NCBI GenBank assembly: GCA_965198915.1
Contig: CBDAQC010000002.1
Location: 620,001-684,000, forward strand
DNA: 64,000 nucleotides
Direction: 5' to 3'
DNA from: BOG-908 sp965198915
GTDB lineage: Bacteria > Pseudomonadota > Alphaproteobacteria > Acetobacterales > Acetobacteraceae
The position numbers and the translations under genes are program-made. The notes under the pieces are model-generated. The model was given only the letters and a program-made list of their open reading frames with translations. It had not been told where the DNA came from and searched no databases. Of the stretch, positions 15,740 to 24,565 are shown one piece after another (the stretch's first letter is position 1; every line of letters begins with the position of its first letter).

Positions 15740-15979
15740 TCCGCTGATCCTTGTTCGTTTGCCGGCGACCTACCGGACAGGCAGGCAACGAGGGCTCAGG
15801 CGGACGGTTCGGGCGGCTACGCGGTTGTGATCGGAACAGGGATCGGCAAAATCCGTGACGCCAACGGCGAGGCTACGATGCTGCACTGCAAATCTCGGCT
15901 GGCCAATGCCGTATCGCATATGGCCTGATCGGCGCCGGCATGCGGCAGCGGACGGCAGGTAATCATACACTGGCGGAGC
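15740..15979. other. Intergenic region upstream of a gene remnant
   Basis: No frame here shows family similarity. Promoter elements for the DUF4142 gene (minus) must lie at its left edge, but I cannot place them confidently. The right part may be decayed 5' sequence of the phytanoyl-CoA dioxygenase remnant that follows. Confidence 0.3.
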
Positions 15980-16198
15980 GGCCGATTTTGACGCCTTCCG
16001 GACGCGCTGATCTGGCATGCCGACCTGGCACATGGCGGCAATCCGATTTCCAACGACGTGACCCGCAAGAGCATGGTGACGCATTACTGCCCGAAGCGGC
16101 AGGCGCCGCTGTTTGCGGAGCGGATGCAGACGCCGTTGTTCGAGCACCAGGGACATTATCTGACGACGGGAGTGAACGCGTATCTGGGGCGTGCGTGA
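15980..16198 (+). pseudogene. 3' remnant of a phytanoyl-CoA dioxygenase (PhyH) gene
   Basis: A short open frame without a start codon encodes the typical C terminus of PhyH-family Fe(II)/2-oxoglutarate oxygenases: ALIWHADLAHGGNPISND (16004-16057), then TRKSMVTHYCPKRQAPLF, ending YLGRA and TGA at 16196-16198. The HxG-type His and the TRxSxVTHY Arg/His cluster are the family's conserved metal and 2-oxoglutarate residues. About 10 codons upstream, similarity jumps to another frame (ADFDAFR) and then vanishes; the N-terminal two-thirds are missing. This is a deletion plus frameshift relic, flanked on the right by an A/T repeat pair. Confidence 0.7.
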
Positions 16199-16210
16199 CC
16201 GAAGGCAGGG

Positions 16211-16262
16211 CAGGCAAGCAAGGCATTTTTCGTAAAAGGCGACGCAAAAAACTTTTGTAAAT
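16211..16262 (+). repeat. A/T hairpin repeat, copy D1 (left half of an inverted pair)
   Basis: Degenerate copy: arm GGCAAGCA, imperfect hairpin (GGCATTTTTCGTAAAAGGCG), intact box GCAAAAAACTTTTG. It lies 12 bases after the PhyH remnant's stop. Confidence 0.75.
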
Positions 16263-16317
16263 CCACGCGATCAGCAGCCTCGCATCCTGCAACGCACGCG
16301 AACGCTGCAAAGGCGGA

Positions 16318-16362
16318 GGAAGCAAAAGTTTTTTGGTCATTTTCAAAAATGGACTGCTTCCT
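16318..16362 (-). repeat. A/T hairpin repeat, copy D2 (right half of an inverted pair)
   Basis: Inverted copy: GCAAAAGTTTTTTGG, hairpin GTCATTTTC-AAAAATGGAC, arm TGCTTCC. It lies 12 bases from the stop of the LOV histidine kinase gene, so the D pair sits between two converging 3' ends. Confidence 0.85.
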
Positions 16363-16373
16363 TTCTAAAACCC

Positions 16374-18905
16374 TCACCCCGAAATTAGATCCTTGATCCT
16401 GCTCGCCAGCGCTTCCATCGCGAACGGCTTGGTCACCACATGCATGCCTGGGTCCAGGTGGCCGTGGCTGACCACCGCGTTCTCCGCGTAGCCGGTGATG
16501 AACAGCACCTTCAGGTTGGGCCGGGTCACGCGGGCGGCGTCGGCCACCTGACGGCCGTTGATGCCGCCAGGCAGGCCTACATCGGTGACCAGCAGGTCTA
16601 TGCGGACGTCGGACTGCAGCACACGCAGGCCGGAGGAGCCGTCGGCCGCCTCGATCGCCGTGTAGCCGAGGTCCTGCAGCACTTCGGCCACAAGCATGCG
16701 TATCGTGGGCTCGTCGTCCACCACGAGCACCGTCTCGCCCTGCTGGGCGCGCGGCGCGTCGGCCAGTTCCGGCGCAAGCTCCGCGGTTTCGGCACTGCCG
16801 ATATGGCGCGGCAGATACAGGCAGACCGTGGTGCCCCGTCCCAGTTCCGAATAGATGCGTACCTGGCCCCCGGACTGCTTGGTGAAACCGTAGATCATCG
16901 ACAGGCCCAGCCCGGTGCCCTGGCCGATCGGCTTGGTGGTGAAGAACGGGTCGAATGCTTTGGCGATCACCTCCGGCGTCATGCCGGTGCCGGTGTCGGT
17001 GACGCACAGGGAGACGTACTGGCCCGGCTCCAGGTCACGCTCGCGGGCGACTCGCGCGTCCAGCCAGCGGTTGCCGGTCTCGATGGTGATGCGACCGCCA
17101 TCGGGCATGGCGTCACGCGCGTTGATGCACAGGTTGAGCAGCGCGTTCTCGAGCTGGCCGGGATCGACCAGGATGGACCACAGCCCGCCCACGGCCACGG
17201 TTTCCACGTTGATCTCCGGGCCGACCGTGCGGCGTATCAGCTCCTCCATGCCGGCAACCAGCCGGTTGGCGTCGGTGGGCTTGGGGTCGAGCGTCTGGCG
17301 GCGGGAGAAGGCGAGCAGCCGCTGGGTCAGCGCGGCGGCGCGCCTGGCCGCACCCTGTGCCGCGTTGACGTAGCGGTCCACGTCCTTGATGCGGCCCTGG
17401 GCGATGCGCGCCTGCAGCAACTCCAGGCTGCCGGTGACACCGGTCAGCAGGTTGTTGAAGTCGTGCGCGAGACCGCCGGTGAGTTGGCCCACCGCCTCCA
17501 TCTTCTGTGACTGGCGCAGCGCCGCTTCCACCTCCATCAGCTCGTGGGTGCGCTGCTGCACCTCGGTCTCCAGGGAGGCGGCGAGGTTGGCCAGGGCTTT
17601 TTCGGCACGGCGGCGTTCTGTGGCCTCGCGCGTGCGCTCGGCCACGTCGCGTATGAACATCAGCTCGTCTTTGGGCCACTCGCGGGCGTGGGCGTGGTTT
17701 AGGTAGAGCAGGGCGACCAAGCCGCCCTGCTCGGTCAGCGGCATGTTGACAAAGGCTCGGGCGGAGATCGCCTCAAGCGCCTCTGCCCTGTCACTTGTGC
17801 GCGGGTCCAGCCGCGCATCAGACACGATCGCCGTCTCGCCGCGCTTCAGATCGTCGATGTAGGAGCCGAAATCGCGGAACCGCAATGTGCCGGCCAGGGT
17901 CTGCACGCCGGGCGCGTTCCAGTCCCGTGCGATCGTGATGGTCTCGGAGGCGAGTGTGATCAGTCCGTAGCCCGCCCGGCTCACATCCAGGGCGCGGCCG
18001 ATCAGCTCGGCCGCGGCGAAGCTGATCTCGTCCGGGTCGTCCTGGGTGCGGAAGATGTCGCTGAGCTCCACCAGGGCCGCACGCATGCGGTCCGCCCGGC
18101 GTTCGGCAGTCACGTCGCGCGAGACGCCGGCCATGCGCAGGGGATGGCCCGCCTCGTCCGTGAAAGCCTGGCCGGTCGACGTCAGCCAGCGGATCGTGCC
18201 GTCCGGGCGCATGATGCGGTAGGTGACGTCGTAATCGGCGCGGTCTGACAGGGTGCGCTGCATGGCGGCCAGCGCCGCGCCGCGATCTTCCGGCAGAATG
18301 GCGCTGAGGCGATCCTGGTAGGTGAAGTCCTGGTCGGGGGCGAGGCCGAATAACTCCTTGCAGGTCTCCGAGGCAGTCAGTTGCAGGCTGGCGAACTCCA
18401 GGCTCCAGGTGCCGAACCGGCCGGCGCGCATGGCGAAGGCCATCTCGCGCTCGCGCTCCTGGTGCACGCGCAGGCGGCCAGTCAGCTCGGCCATCAGGGC
18501 TGCGTTGTCGGTCTCCAGGCCGGCCAGGCGCTCGCGCTCCAGCGAGACGTCCACCTGGCTGGCGAAGAAATAGGCGAGCTTGCCGTGCGAATCGAAGACA
18601 GGCGCCATCAGCAGGCGGTTCCAGAACGGCTCGCCGTTCTTGCGCACGTTGCGTATGTCGATCTCGATCGGCTGCACCGCTTCTACCGCGTCATGTATGC
18701 GGCGGACGGTTACCGGATCGGTTTCCGGCCCCTGCAGGAAGCGGCAGTTGCGTCCGAGTATCTCGCCACGGGAGTAGCCCGAGAGGCGGCAGAACGAATC
18801 GTTGGCGAAGACCACCGGGTTGTCGTGCTGGCGGGGGTCCGTGATGATCATCGGCATGCGGGTGGCGCGCACGGCGGCCACGAAGGGATCGGTGCCGTCA
18901 TCCAT
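16374..18905 (-). CDS. LOV-PAS-GAF hybrid histidine kinase (blue-light sensor)
   Basis: About 843 residues. The LOV domain (about 8-125) has the full flavin-binding motif GRNCRFLQ at 51-58, with Cys54 as the residue that forms the photo-adduct with FMN. A second PAS follows (about 150-255, SRDVTAERR linker), then a GAF domain (about 275-420, FGSYIDDLKRG), a coiled coil (about 425-465), the HisKA/HATPase kinase core (phospho-acceptor His481 in LAHDFNNLL; N box NALLNLCINARDAMP; GTGLGLSM), and a C-terminal receiver domain (Asp775 in LLVTDVGLPGG, Lys826). No membrane segments, so it is a cytosolic hybrid kinase. The start could be slightly upstream (GTG codons near 18920-18935). A paralogue lacking LOV lies at 56007. 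Confidence 0.92.
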   Translation of the reverse strand: MDDGTDPFVAAVRATRMPMIITDPRQHDNPVVFANDSFCRLSGYSRGEILGRNCRFLQGPETDPVTVRRIHDAVEAVQPIEIDIRNVRKNGEPFWNRLLMAPVFDSHGKLAYFFASQVDVSLERERLAGLETDNAALMAELTGRLRVHQEREREMAFAMRAGRFGTWSLEFASLQLTASETCKELFGLAPDQDFTYQDRLSAILPEDRGAALAAMQRTLSDRADYDVTYRIMRPDGTIRWLTSTGQAFTDEAGHPLRMAGVSRDVTAERRADRMRAALVELSDIFRTQDDPDEISFAAAELIGRALDVSRAGYGLITLASETITIARDWNAPGVQTLAGTLRFRDFGSYIDDLKRGETAIVSDARLDPRTSDRAEALEAISARAFVNMPLTEQGGLVALLYLNHAHAREWPKDELMFIRDVAERTREATERRRAEKALANLAASLETEVQQRTHELMEVEAALRQSQKMEAVGQLTGGLAHDFNNLLTGVTGSLELLQARIAQGRIKDVDRYVNAAQGAARRAAALTQRLLAFSRRQTLDPKPTDANRLVAGMEELIRRTVGPEINVETVAVGGLWSILVDPGQLENALLNLCINARDAMPDGGRITIETGNRWLDARVARERDLEPGQYVSLCVTDTGTGMTPEVIAKAFDPFFTTKPIGQGTGLGLSMIYGFTKQSGGQVRIYSELGRGTTVCLYLPRHIGSAETAELAPELADAPRAQQGETVLVVDDEPTIRMLVAEVLQDLGYTAIEAADGSSGLRVLQSDVRIDLLVTDVGLPGGINGRQVADAARVTRPNLKVLFITGYAENAVVSHGHLDPGMHVVTKPFAMEALASRIKDLISG

Positions 18906-19172
18906 GCCGCGCACCTCGTCGGCGATACGCACGTCCGAGGGGTTGGTCCTGCCGTAGATTGGGTCAGTGGATCTCGGGCATGGGTTTTCAGACTCGCTAT
19001 CCAAGGCCTGCTCCAACGGATTTGGCGGAAGATGGGTGCGGCGTATGCGCGGGACCAGAAGGCGAAACGTCTCTTTTCGTATCGGATAGACGTTATACGG
19101 ATGTATTTCCCGTTGGATGCGGCAGGGCAGCCCCGCAAACAGCCGGGGCTCAGGCAAAGGCGAAGGTGGGCG

Positions 19173-19484
19173 ATGGACGCGATGGTGGATTTCAACGAGG
19201 TGTTCGCCCGCCTGGCTGCCGAGGGTCGCGCCGAGGAGACGGTCCGGTCGGGAGGGGTGAGCGTAAGGCTGGTGCGGGTGGCGGGCTGCCAGGAGGGGCG
19301 CTGGGACAGGCACGACGCCACGGCGGAGACCGTCATCGTCTGGCGCGGGGGTTTCCGCGTGCAGTTCCGCGACCACGCTCTGACGCTTGCCGCAGGGCAA
19401 TGCTGCGTGGTGCCGCCGGGCGCCGAGCATTGCGGGACGTCGGAGTCGGGCGCCGAAATCGTGCTGTTTCAGACGGCCGTCTGA
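19173..19484 (+). CDS. Small cupin-domain protein
   Basis: 103 residues: MDAMVDFNEVF, then a single cupin barrel with RWDRHDATAETVIVWRGGF (His and Glu positions of cupin motif 1) and LAAGQCCVVPPGAEHCG (motif 2, with the closing His). This class of short cupins in alphaproteobacteria often binds a divalent metal; the substrate is unknown. It starts 268 bp from the LOV kinase start and is divergent from it, so the two share a promoter region. It may be co-regulated with the photosensor, which is inference from position only. Confidence 0.8.
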   Translation: MDAMVDFNEVFARLAAEGRAEETVRSGGVSVRLVRVAGCQEGRWDRHDATAETVIVWRGGFRVQFRDHALTLAAGQCCVVPPGAEHCGTSESGAEIVLFQTAV

Positions 19485-19612
19485 GGCAGGGTGTAGCGGC
19501 GGCTCAGAAGCCCACCGGAGCGCCGGACCTGCCCGCCGATCGGGCAATTGCAACGGTTGCGGCGCAATACTGCAGGATTTGACGGGTTAAGCGGTTCTTA
19601 GTTCGGCACTGT

Positions 19613-19656
19613 CACCTTGCCTTGTTGAAAAAAGAAGCAAAAACCTTTTGTTTCCC
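19613..19656 (+). repeat. A/T hairpin repeat, copy E (truncated solo)
   Basis: A shortened version: TTGCCTTGTTG-A6-GAAGC then CAAAAACCTTTTG and TTTCC. The left half of the inner hairpin is lost. It lies between the convergent cupin and glycosyltransferase genes. Confidence 0.65.
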
Positions 19657-19735
19657 CAGTGAGACAGCGCGTTGCTCCGGCCGACTAAGCCGACCGGTGG
19701 TACACGCCGCCCCTCGACTGTGAAGCCGCCTCGCC

Positions 19736-21613
19736 TCAAGCAGCCACCCGGCGCCGCTCCAGTTGCGTCCGTAGTATGTTCTGGAACTGCATGTATTCCG
19801 CAGGCCGGTCCCCGGCGATGGGAACCTGGACGAAAGCGGCGGCCAAGGCGGCGAGCCGCGCGGCGTAGCGCTGCTTCACGGAGGCGTCGCACGCGGCAAT
19901 GCCGGGCAACGCGCGCAGGCGGGCCAGTTGTGCGTCCAGCGTGCGCGCGTTGTGCAGCGTGCGGTCGTCAGTGACGAGGTGCGGACTGTCAGCCAGAGCC
20001 ACGAAACGTTTGACGATGATGTCGAGGCGTTCGGCATCCGCCCGTGTAGCCTGGTTCCAGGTGGCATCGCCGCGGCTGGCCTTGGCGAGCGCTTCGGCGG
20101 CGCTGCGGAAAGGGTGGTGGGCGATCCAGGCGGTATCCGCGCTGATCGGGTCGGCGGGCGGTTTCACGCCGGCGAGCTGCAGCATGTGGTGGCAGGGATT
20201 GCCGTCCTCCAGCCGGTAGCTGAACGGCAGGTTGTGGGTGGGATACGGGAAGTGGCAATGCGAGTCCCAGAAGCGATTGCTGCGGACAAGCGATTTGAAC
20301 AGCGGCGAGACGGCGGGTTCGCGGCGCAGGAAACGGCGTGTGGAGGGGGTGTCCTGCCAAGTGTCCGCGCGGCCGGCCGCGAAGGTGAGCCAGCGCATGG
20401 CGAGCGCGTCGAATGGCTGGAACTCGTGCCAGCCGATCAGGTCACCGACATGGCCGAAGAGATCGGTGCGGAAGCCGACATATTCATCGAGGTCCAGGAC
20501 CATGGTCCAGCGGAAATCGAGCGGGTCGGGCAGCGATTTGAAGGCGTGGCCGTAAGCCTTCCACTGGGCGCGTGACGCGGCGGTGAGGTGGTTCTGCACC
20601 CAGGTGATCTCGCCTGCGTCTGCCAGCAGGGCGAGCAGGTCGTCCGAACCGTCGTCATTGTCGTTGCTGTAGATGATGGCGTGTTCGAACCCGCAGGCGC
20701 GGTGGTGGGCCAGCCAGTCCAGAATGTAGGGACCTTCGTTGCGGGCGGTGGCCAGCACGCAGGCGAGGCGGCGGGGTGCTACGGTTGTGCGGGCAGCGGC
20801 CAGCAGGGCCAGGCCGGCCTGCGGGCGCAGGTCGCCGGTCTGCAGGACGGCCACGTAGTCTTCGGTGTCGGGGCTTTCGGTGCGCCTGGTCTGCGGGCGG
20901 CGCGCGGCCAGCCAGGCGACCAGCGACGGCAGCGTCTCGTTCAGCCACGGGTCTTGCGGAATGGCGCCGCGCAGCAGAGCGAGGTCGGGAGGCGAGGCGA
21001 GCAGGCGGCGGGCGAGCCAGGTGAGCTCCTCCGGCGGAAGTAGGCGCATCACCGGTTCGGCCAGAGCGGGGCGCAGTTGGCCGGTCTGCAGAAGCCCCAG
21101 CACCGTCTCGGCGGCAATCGGTGGGTGCAGCGCGTAACCCAGCTCCTCCAGCAGCAGGCGCGATTGATCTGTGAGGTCGGCGGGGTTGGCGGGATGGAGC
21201 TGAAAGCGGTCGAGTATCTTGTCGCCGGTGCGGTCGAACAGGACGCGATTGGGTTTTCCTACCGGGGCGCCGGTGACGATGCCGAGGCAGCGTGTGGCGG
21301 CGATCGGATGCCGCAGCTCGGCGCGGCCGCCCGGGGTGCGGCGCAGGCGGGCGGAGATGGCGGGTGCGGTCAGGCCGTCGCCCTCGATGGAAAACACACG
21401 CGCGTCGGGCGCCACCAGCACGCTGTTCTGTGGGGCGCCTTGCGGAACGGCCAGGAGCAGGGGGGCGCCCAGGGTCGCCGACATGTCGGCCTGCTGGCCG
21501 TCCAACACCAGCCACGTGTCGCGGCCGGTCTTGAGGGTGAACAGATCCAGCGTGGCGCGCGGCAGCGCGGTGCGTGGCCTGCCCGGGCGGGCGAAGAGGG
21601 TGGGGATTTTCAT
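19736..21613 (-). CDS. Glycosyltransferase family 2-type protein
   Basis: About 625 residues. The N-terminal 300 residues are a variable region with no motif I recognise. The central glycosyltransferase domain begins LACVLATARNEGPYILDWLAHHR (split at about 305-327), has IIYSNDNDDGSDDLL (nucleotide-binding loop) and the acidic metal motif MVLDLDEYVGF (DxD-like). Downstream, HNLPFSYRLEDGNPCHHM and DTAWIAHHPFRSAAEALAK fit the DUF23/GT92-like branch that includes many bacterial capsule and surface glycan enzymes. The start at ATG 21613 (MKIPTLFARPGRP) avoids a Pro/Arg-rich upstream stretch. Cytosolic; acceptor unknown. Confidence 0.82.
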   Translation of the reverse strand: MKIPTLFARPGRPRTALPRATLDLFTLKTGRDTWLVLDGQQADMSATLGAPLLLAVPQGAPQNSVLVAPDARVFSIEGDGLTAPAISARLRRTPGGRAELRHPIAATRCLGIVTGAPVGKPNRVLFDRTGDKILDRFQLHPANPADLTDQSRLLLEELGYALHPPIAAETVLGLLQTGQLRPALAEPVMRLLPPEELTWLARRLLASPPDLALLRGAIPQDPWLNETLPSLVAWLAARRPQTRRTESPDTEDYVAVLQTGDLRPQAGLALLAAARTTVAPRRLACVLATARNEGPYILDWLAHHRACGFEHAIIYSNDNDDGSDDLLALLADAGEITWVQNHLTAASRAQWKAYGHAFKSLPDPLDFRWTMVLDLDEYVGFRTDLFGHVGDLIGWHEFQPFDALAMRWLTFAAGRADTWQDTPSTRRFLRREPAVSPLFKSLVRSNRFWDSHCHFPYPTHNLPFSYRLEDGNPCHHMLQLAGVKPPADPISADTAWIAHHPFRSAAEALAKASRGDATWNQATRADAERLDIIVKRFVALADSPHLVTDDRTLHNARTLDAQLARLRALPGIAACDASVKQRYAARLAALAAAFVQVPIAGDRPAEYMQFQNILRTQLERRRVAA

Positions 21614-21788
21614 CCACGCAGGTTTGCATGCGGGTGGCAGCGGGTGGAAGTGCCTGTTTCCGGAACGAATACGCGGGCCGGCTGCGGGTTTTCGCCGCTG
21701 TGGCCACGCCGTTACCCGCTGGTTTGGTTGTCTTTCGTAACCTGCAGGGAGGTTGCGGAAATAGCGGCGGTGCTCCACCTTCGGCTGC

Positions 21789-22379
21789 ATGGAGAGAATG
21801 CTGCCGGCACAGACAGCGGAACCGATTGTGCGCGGAAGCGCCGGCGCCTCGGCGTTCCGGGCCACGGTCTATGCGTTGCTGGGGCTGACCGTCGCGTGCG
21901 GCGCGTGGCTGCGCTTCAACCAGCAGATTGCAGCGGTGGTGCCGGGTCTGGCGGATACGCAGACCGCAGCGGCGGGTGAGCCGGCGCGCGTGCGCGTGCT
22001 GATGGAGCTCGGGCTGGTGCCGGCGGGCGAGGCCGAGGCGCTGGTGGCGGGCATGGGATTGTCGGCGACGGAGGCCGGGCTGTTGCGAGCGGCTTTGCGC
22101 GACAGGCGGTTGCGCCTGGTGCGTATGCCGCTGGTCGACGAGACTTTGGGCGGAGCGGGGCATGATGTTGTGGTGAGCACGGCCGGCTACACGCGTGCGG
22201 TGCGGCTGACGCGGACGCCTGTCGCTGTGCCGCTTCCTGTCGGGCCGGGCGGTGAGGTTGCGTTCACCACACCGGATCTGGAGGCGGTCAGTATCGGCGC
22301 GCTCGGCTTGTCCGGGCCGGTCAGGTTGCCCGACGTGGCGCGTGGCGACGTGCTGAACGTGGGCGTTGTGGCCCAGTGA
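21789..22379 (+). CDS. Membrane-anchored hypothetical protein (AAA+ operon gene 1)
   Basis: 196 residues, not recognised. One membrane helix at about 24-44 (ATVYALLGLTVACGAWL). The rest is predicted extracytoplasmic or cytosolic, with a helical stretch (VRVLMELGLVPAGEAEALVAGMG) and a C-terminal beta-rich part (VAVPLPVGPGGEVAFTTPDL, ending GDVLNVGVVAQ) that looks like SAF/beta-clip folds. The start is ATG 21789, or ATG 21798 with GGAGA five bases before it. The stop overlaps the AAA+ gene's GTG (GTGA, 22376-22379), so the two are translationally coupled. Confidence 0.7.
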   Translation: MERMLPAQTAEPIVRGSAGASAFRATVYALLGLTVACGAWLRFNQQIAAVVPGLADTQTAAAGEPARVRVLMELGLVPAGEAEALVAGMGLSATEAGLLRAALRDRRLRLVRMPLVDETLGGAGHDVVVSTAGYTRAVRLTRTPVAVPLPVGPGGEVAFTTPDLEAVSIGALGLSGPVRLPDVARGDVLNVGVVAQ

Positions 22380-23713
22380 AGGGCATCATTCCCGCGGCGC
22401 AGAAAGCGATGCCGCTGATGATGCTGGTGTTCCTGGCGCTGATGATCGTGCAGCTGCTGGCGCAGATGCATGTCTCGCCGGAGCATCTGGCACAGACGCT
22501 GCTGGGATGGCTGACGCAGGGTGGGGCGGTGTTCGCTGCGACAGGCGGGGTGTCCTGGACCCTGGTCGTGGCTGGCGGGTTTTATGAGTGGCGGGCGGAG
22601 GCGGCGGCGCGCAAGGTGCGTGCCGGCGGCCGCGTGCCTCGGCTTAAATCCAGGAGTTGGATGATGGATGTCTTGAGCCGGCTGACCAACCGGGCTGAGC
22701 TGGAAGACCTGATGAGCCGGCAGGACCGGGTTACGGTGATCGACGCGGTGGCGCTGGCGAACACGCTGAAGAGCCAGGTGATCGGGCAGGATGCGGTCTG
22801 CGAAGACATTGCCGGGCAGTTGCGGCGCCGGCTGGCCCTGCAAGTGCGTGGCAAGCCCGTGGGCATATTCCTGCTGGCGGGGCCGCCGGGCACGGGCAAG
22901 ACGTATCTGGCCAAGCGCCTGGCCGCGGCACTGGGGCGCAAGCTGCTGCATTTCGACATGACACAGATGAGTTCGCCGCACGCAGCCACGCAATTGTTCG
23001 GCTCGCCGAAAGGGTATGTGGGATCTGACACGTTCGGCAAGCTGACGGGCGGGTTGAAGGAGACGCCGGACGCGCTGGTACTGCTGGACGAGATCGAGAA
23101 AGCGCACCCCGACGTGTTCAAGAAGTTCTTGTCGGCCTGGAACGACGGGCACGTGACGGAGGCGTCGACCGGCGCGCAGGTGTCCACGACGCGCTCTATT
23201 TTCATGCTCACGTCGAACATTGCGACGGAAGCACTAAGCGAGATCGCCGACAAATACGCCGACGATCCGGACGCCATGCGTGGCGCGGCTGTGGAAGTCC
23301 TCAAGCTTGCCGGGTTTGCGCCGGAAGTGCTGAACCGGCTGGACCGGATATTCGTGTTCCGCGCGCTGGCCGGGCTGGATGTGGCGCGTGTGGCGGCACT
23401 CGAGATCGAGGCGATGATAGGCAGCTACGGGCTGGAGATCGCGGCCGGCGGCATCGATCCGCATCTGCTGCTGGACGTGATGCAGAAGCAGGATCGGCTG
23501 GGCCAGGGTGCGAGCGCGCGCGACCTGGTGCGTTCGATCGAGGAGATGGTGAGCGACGGCCTGATCGAGGCGCGGCAGAAGGGTGCCCATTGCGTGAAGC
23601 TGGAGAAGGGCGAGGACGGCATCATCACGCGTATTGCCGACATGCGGGCGCCGGCGAAAATCGCGATCGAGCCCGGGGAGCGCATGGCGGTCGGGCATCG
23701 CCTGGATAGCTGA
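22376..23713 (+). CDS. Membrane-anchored AAA+ unfoldase (ClpA/B D2-like)
   Basis: 445 residues. Two membrane segments (about 12-32 and 45-68) precede a single AAA+ domain that closely follows the second ATPase module of ClpA/ClpB: VIGQDAV, Walker A GPPGTGKT (169-176), substrate-gripping pore loop GYVG (213-216), Walker B LVLLDEIEKAHPDVF with Asp238/Glu239, sensor 1 MLTSN, and APEVLNRLDRIF with Arg finger residues near 321-324. There is no N domain and no D1 ring, so it is a single-ring, membrane-tethered unfoldase. Such proteins usually extract or unfold membrane or envelope clients. It is second in a four-gene operon. Confidence 0.88.
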   Translation: MKGIIPAAQKAMPLMMLVFLALMIVQLLAQMHVSPEHLAQTLLGWLTQGGAVFAATGGVSWTLVVAGGFYEWRAEAAARKVRAGGRVPRLKSRSWMMDVLSRLTNRAELEDLMSRQDRVTVIDAVALANTLKSQVIGQDAVCEDIAGQLRRRLALQVRGKPVGIFLLAGPPGTGKTYLAKRLAAALGRKLLHFDMTQMSSPHAATQLFGSPKGYVGSDTFGKLTGGLKETPDALVLLDEIEKAHPDVFKKFLSAWNDGHVTEASTGAQVSTTRSIFMLTSNIATEALSEIADKYADDPDAMRGAAVEVLKLAGFAPEVLNRLDRIFVFRALAGLDVARVAALEIEAMIGSYGLEIAAGGIDPHLLLDVMQKQDRLGQGASARDLVRSIEEMVSDGLIEARQKGAHCVKLEKGEDGIITRIADMRAPAKIAIEPGERMAVGHRLDS

Positions 23714-23715
23714 GC

Positions 23716-24549
23716 GTGTCCGCGGTCGGACGGCTTTGGCGGCGGGCGCCGGCCTGGCGGGTGTGCCTGGTGGTGGCGCTGGCAACCACGTCTCTGGCGG
23801 TGATGTTCCCACCCGCCGTGCCGGGCTGGGTAAGGCGGGCCGTGTCGCCCGCCTCCCGCGTTGCGGCGGTGCCTGCAGCCGATAATCCGGCACATTTCAA
23901 GCCAAGTGGCACGGCACGGGACACGGGCTACTCCGCCCTGGCGTTCCCACCGCCGGGTTCCGAACACACCGGCGCCGTGGCCTTTGCCGGCCGGGCGCTG
24001 CCGCTGCCTGCGGGACGCTGGCAGACCCTGGTTCTGGCGCGTGGCGGCAAGCCGGTCACCGGGCAGATCGAGGTGCTCGGCCGCGTCGATGCCGGCGAGA
24101 TGACGGGGCTGCTGATGGTGGCCGCACCGGATCCGATCGAGCACCCGATGAGTCCGTTCGACGTCACGCAGACCTGCGACGAGCCGGACAGTATCGCGAG
24201 TTTTGTAGCCCCGGAACCATTCGGGCAAGGGCCGCTGGTGCACGAGTGCTGGCGACTGTCCACATTGCGCGGGTTCGACCTGGCGGAGCGTGGGCGGCTG
24301 CAGCCGGTTCTGGATCGCGCCTTGCTGCGCCTGAAGGAGACGGATGCGCGTATACCGGACCAGCTCGTGCTGCTGGATTACCTGCGCTCCGACGAGAGCG
24401 GGTTCCTGACGGCTTTGCTGTTCCTGCCGGACCGGCATGGCGGGACGCGGCAGGCGATGGTTGCATGGGCGAAGCGGTATGTGGCGTCCTTGCACGACGG
24501 CTATGACGGGGTGCGGAACGGCAGGGCGGTGCCGGCGGACCCTGGCTGA
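23716..24549 (+). CDS. Membrane-anchored hypothetical protein (AAA+ operon gene 3)
   Basis: 277 residues, GTG start two bases after the AAA+ stop. One N-terminal membrane helix (about 16-34, RVCLVVALATTSLAVMFPP). The remainder is soluble: SGTARDTGYSALAFPPPGSE (about 65-84), strand-rich QTLVLARGGKPVTGQIEVLG, a two-Cys segment (CDEPDS and HECWRL), and a helix-rich C terminus ending YVASLHDGYDG. I recognise no family. The two Cys may form a disulfide if the domain is periplasmic. Neighbour context suggests a partner or client of the upstream unfoldase. Confidence 0.7.
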   Translation: MSAVGRLWRRAPAWRVCLVVALATTSLAVMFPPAVPGWVRRAVSPASRVAAVPAADNPAHFKPSGTARDTGYSALAFPPPGSEHTGAVAFAGRALPLPAGRWQTLVLARGGKPVTGQIEVLGRVDAGEMTGLLMVAAPDPIEHPMSPFDVTQTCDEPDSIASFVAPEPFGQGPLVHECWRLSTLRGFDLAERGRLQPVLDRALLRLKETDARIPDQLVLLDYLRSDESGFLTALLFLPDRHGGTRQAMVAWAKRYVASLHDGYDGVRNGRAVPADPG

Positions 24550-24565
24550 GGCAGCGCCGCCGCGC

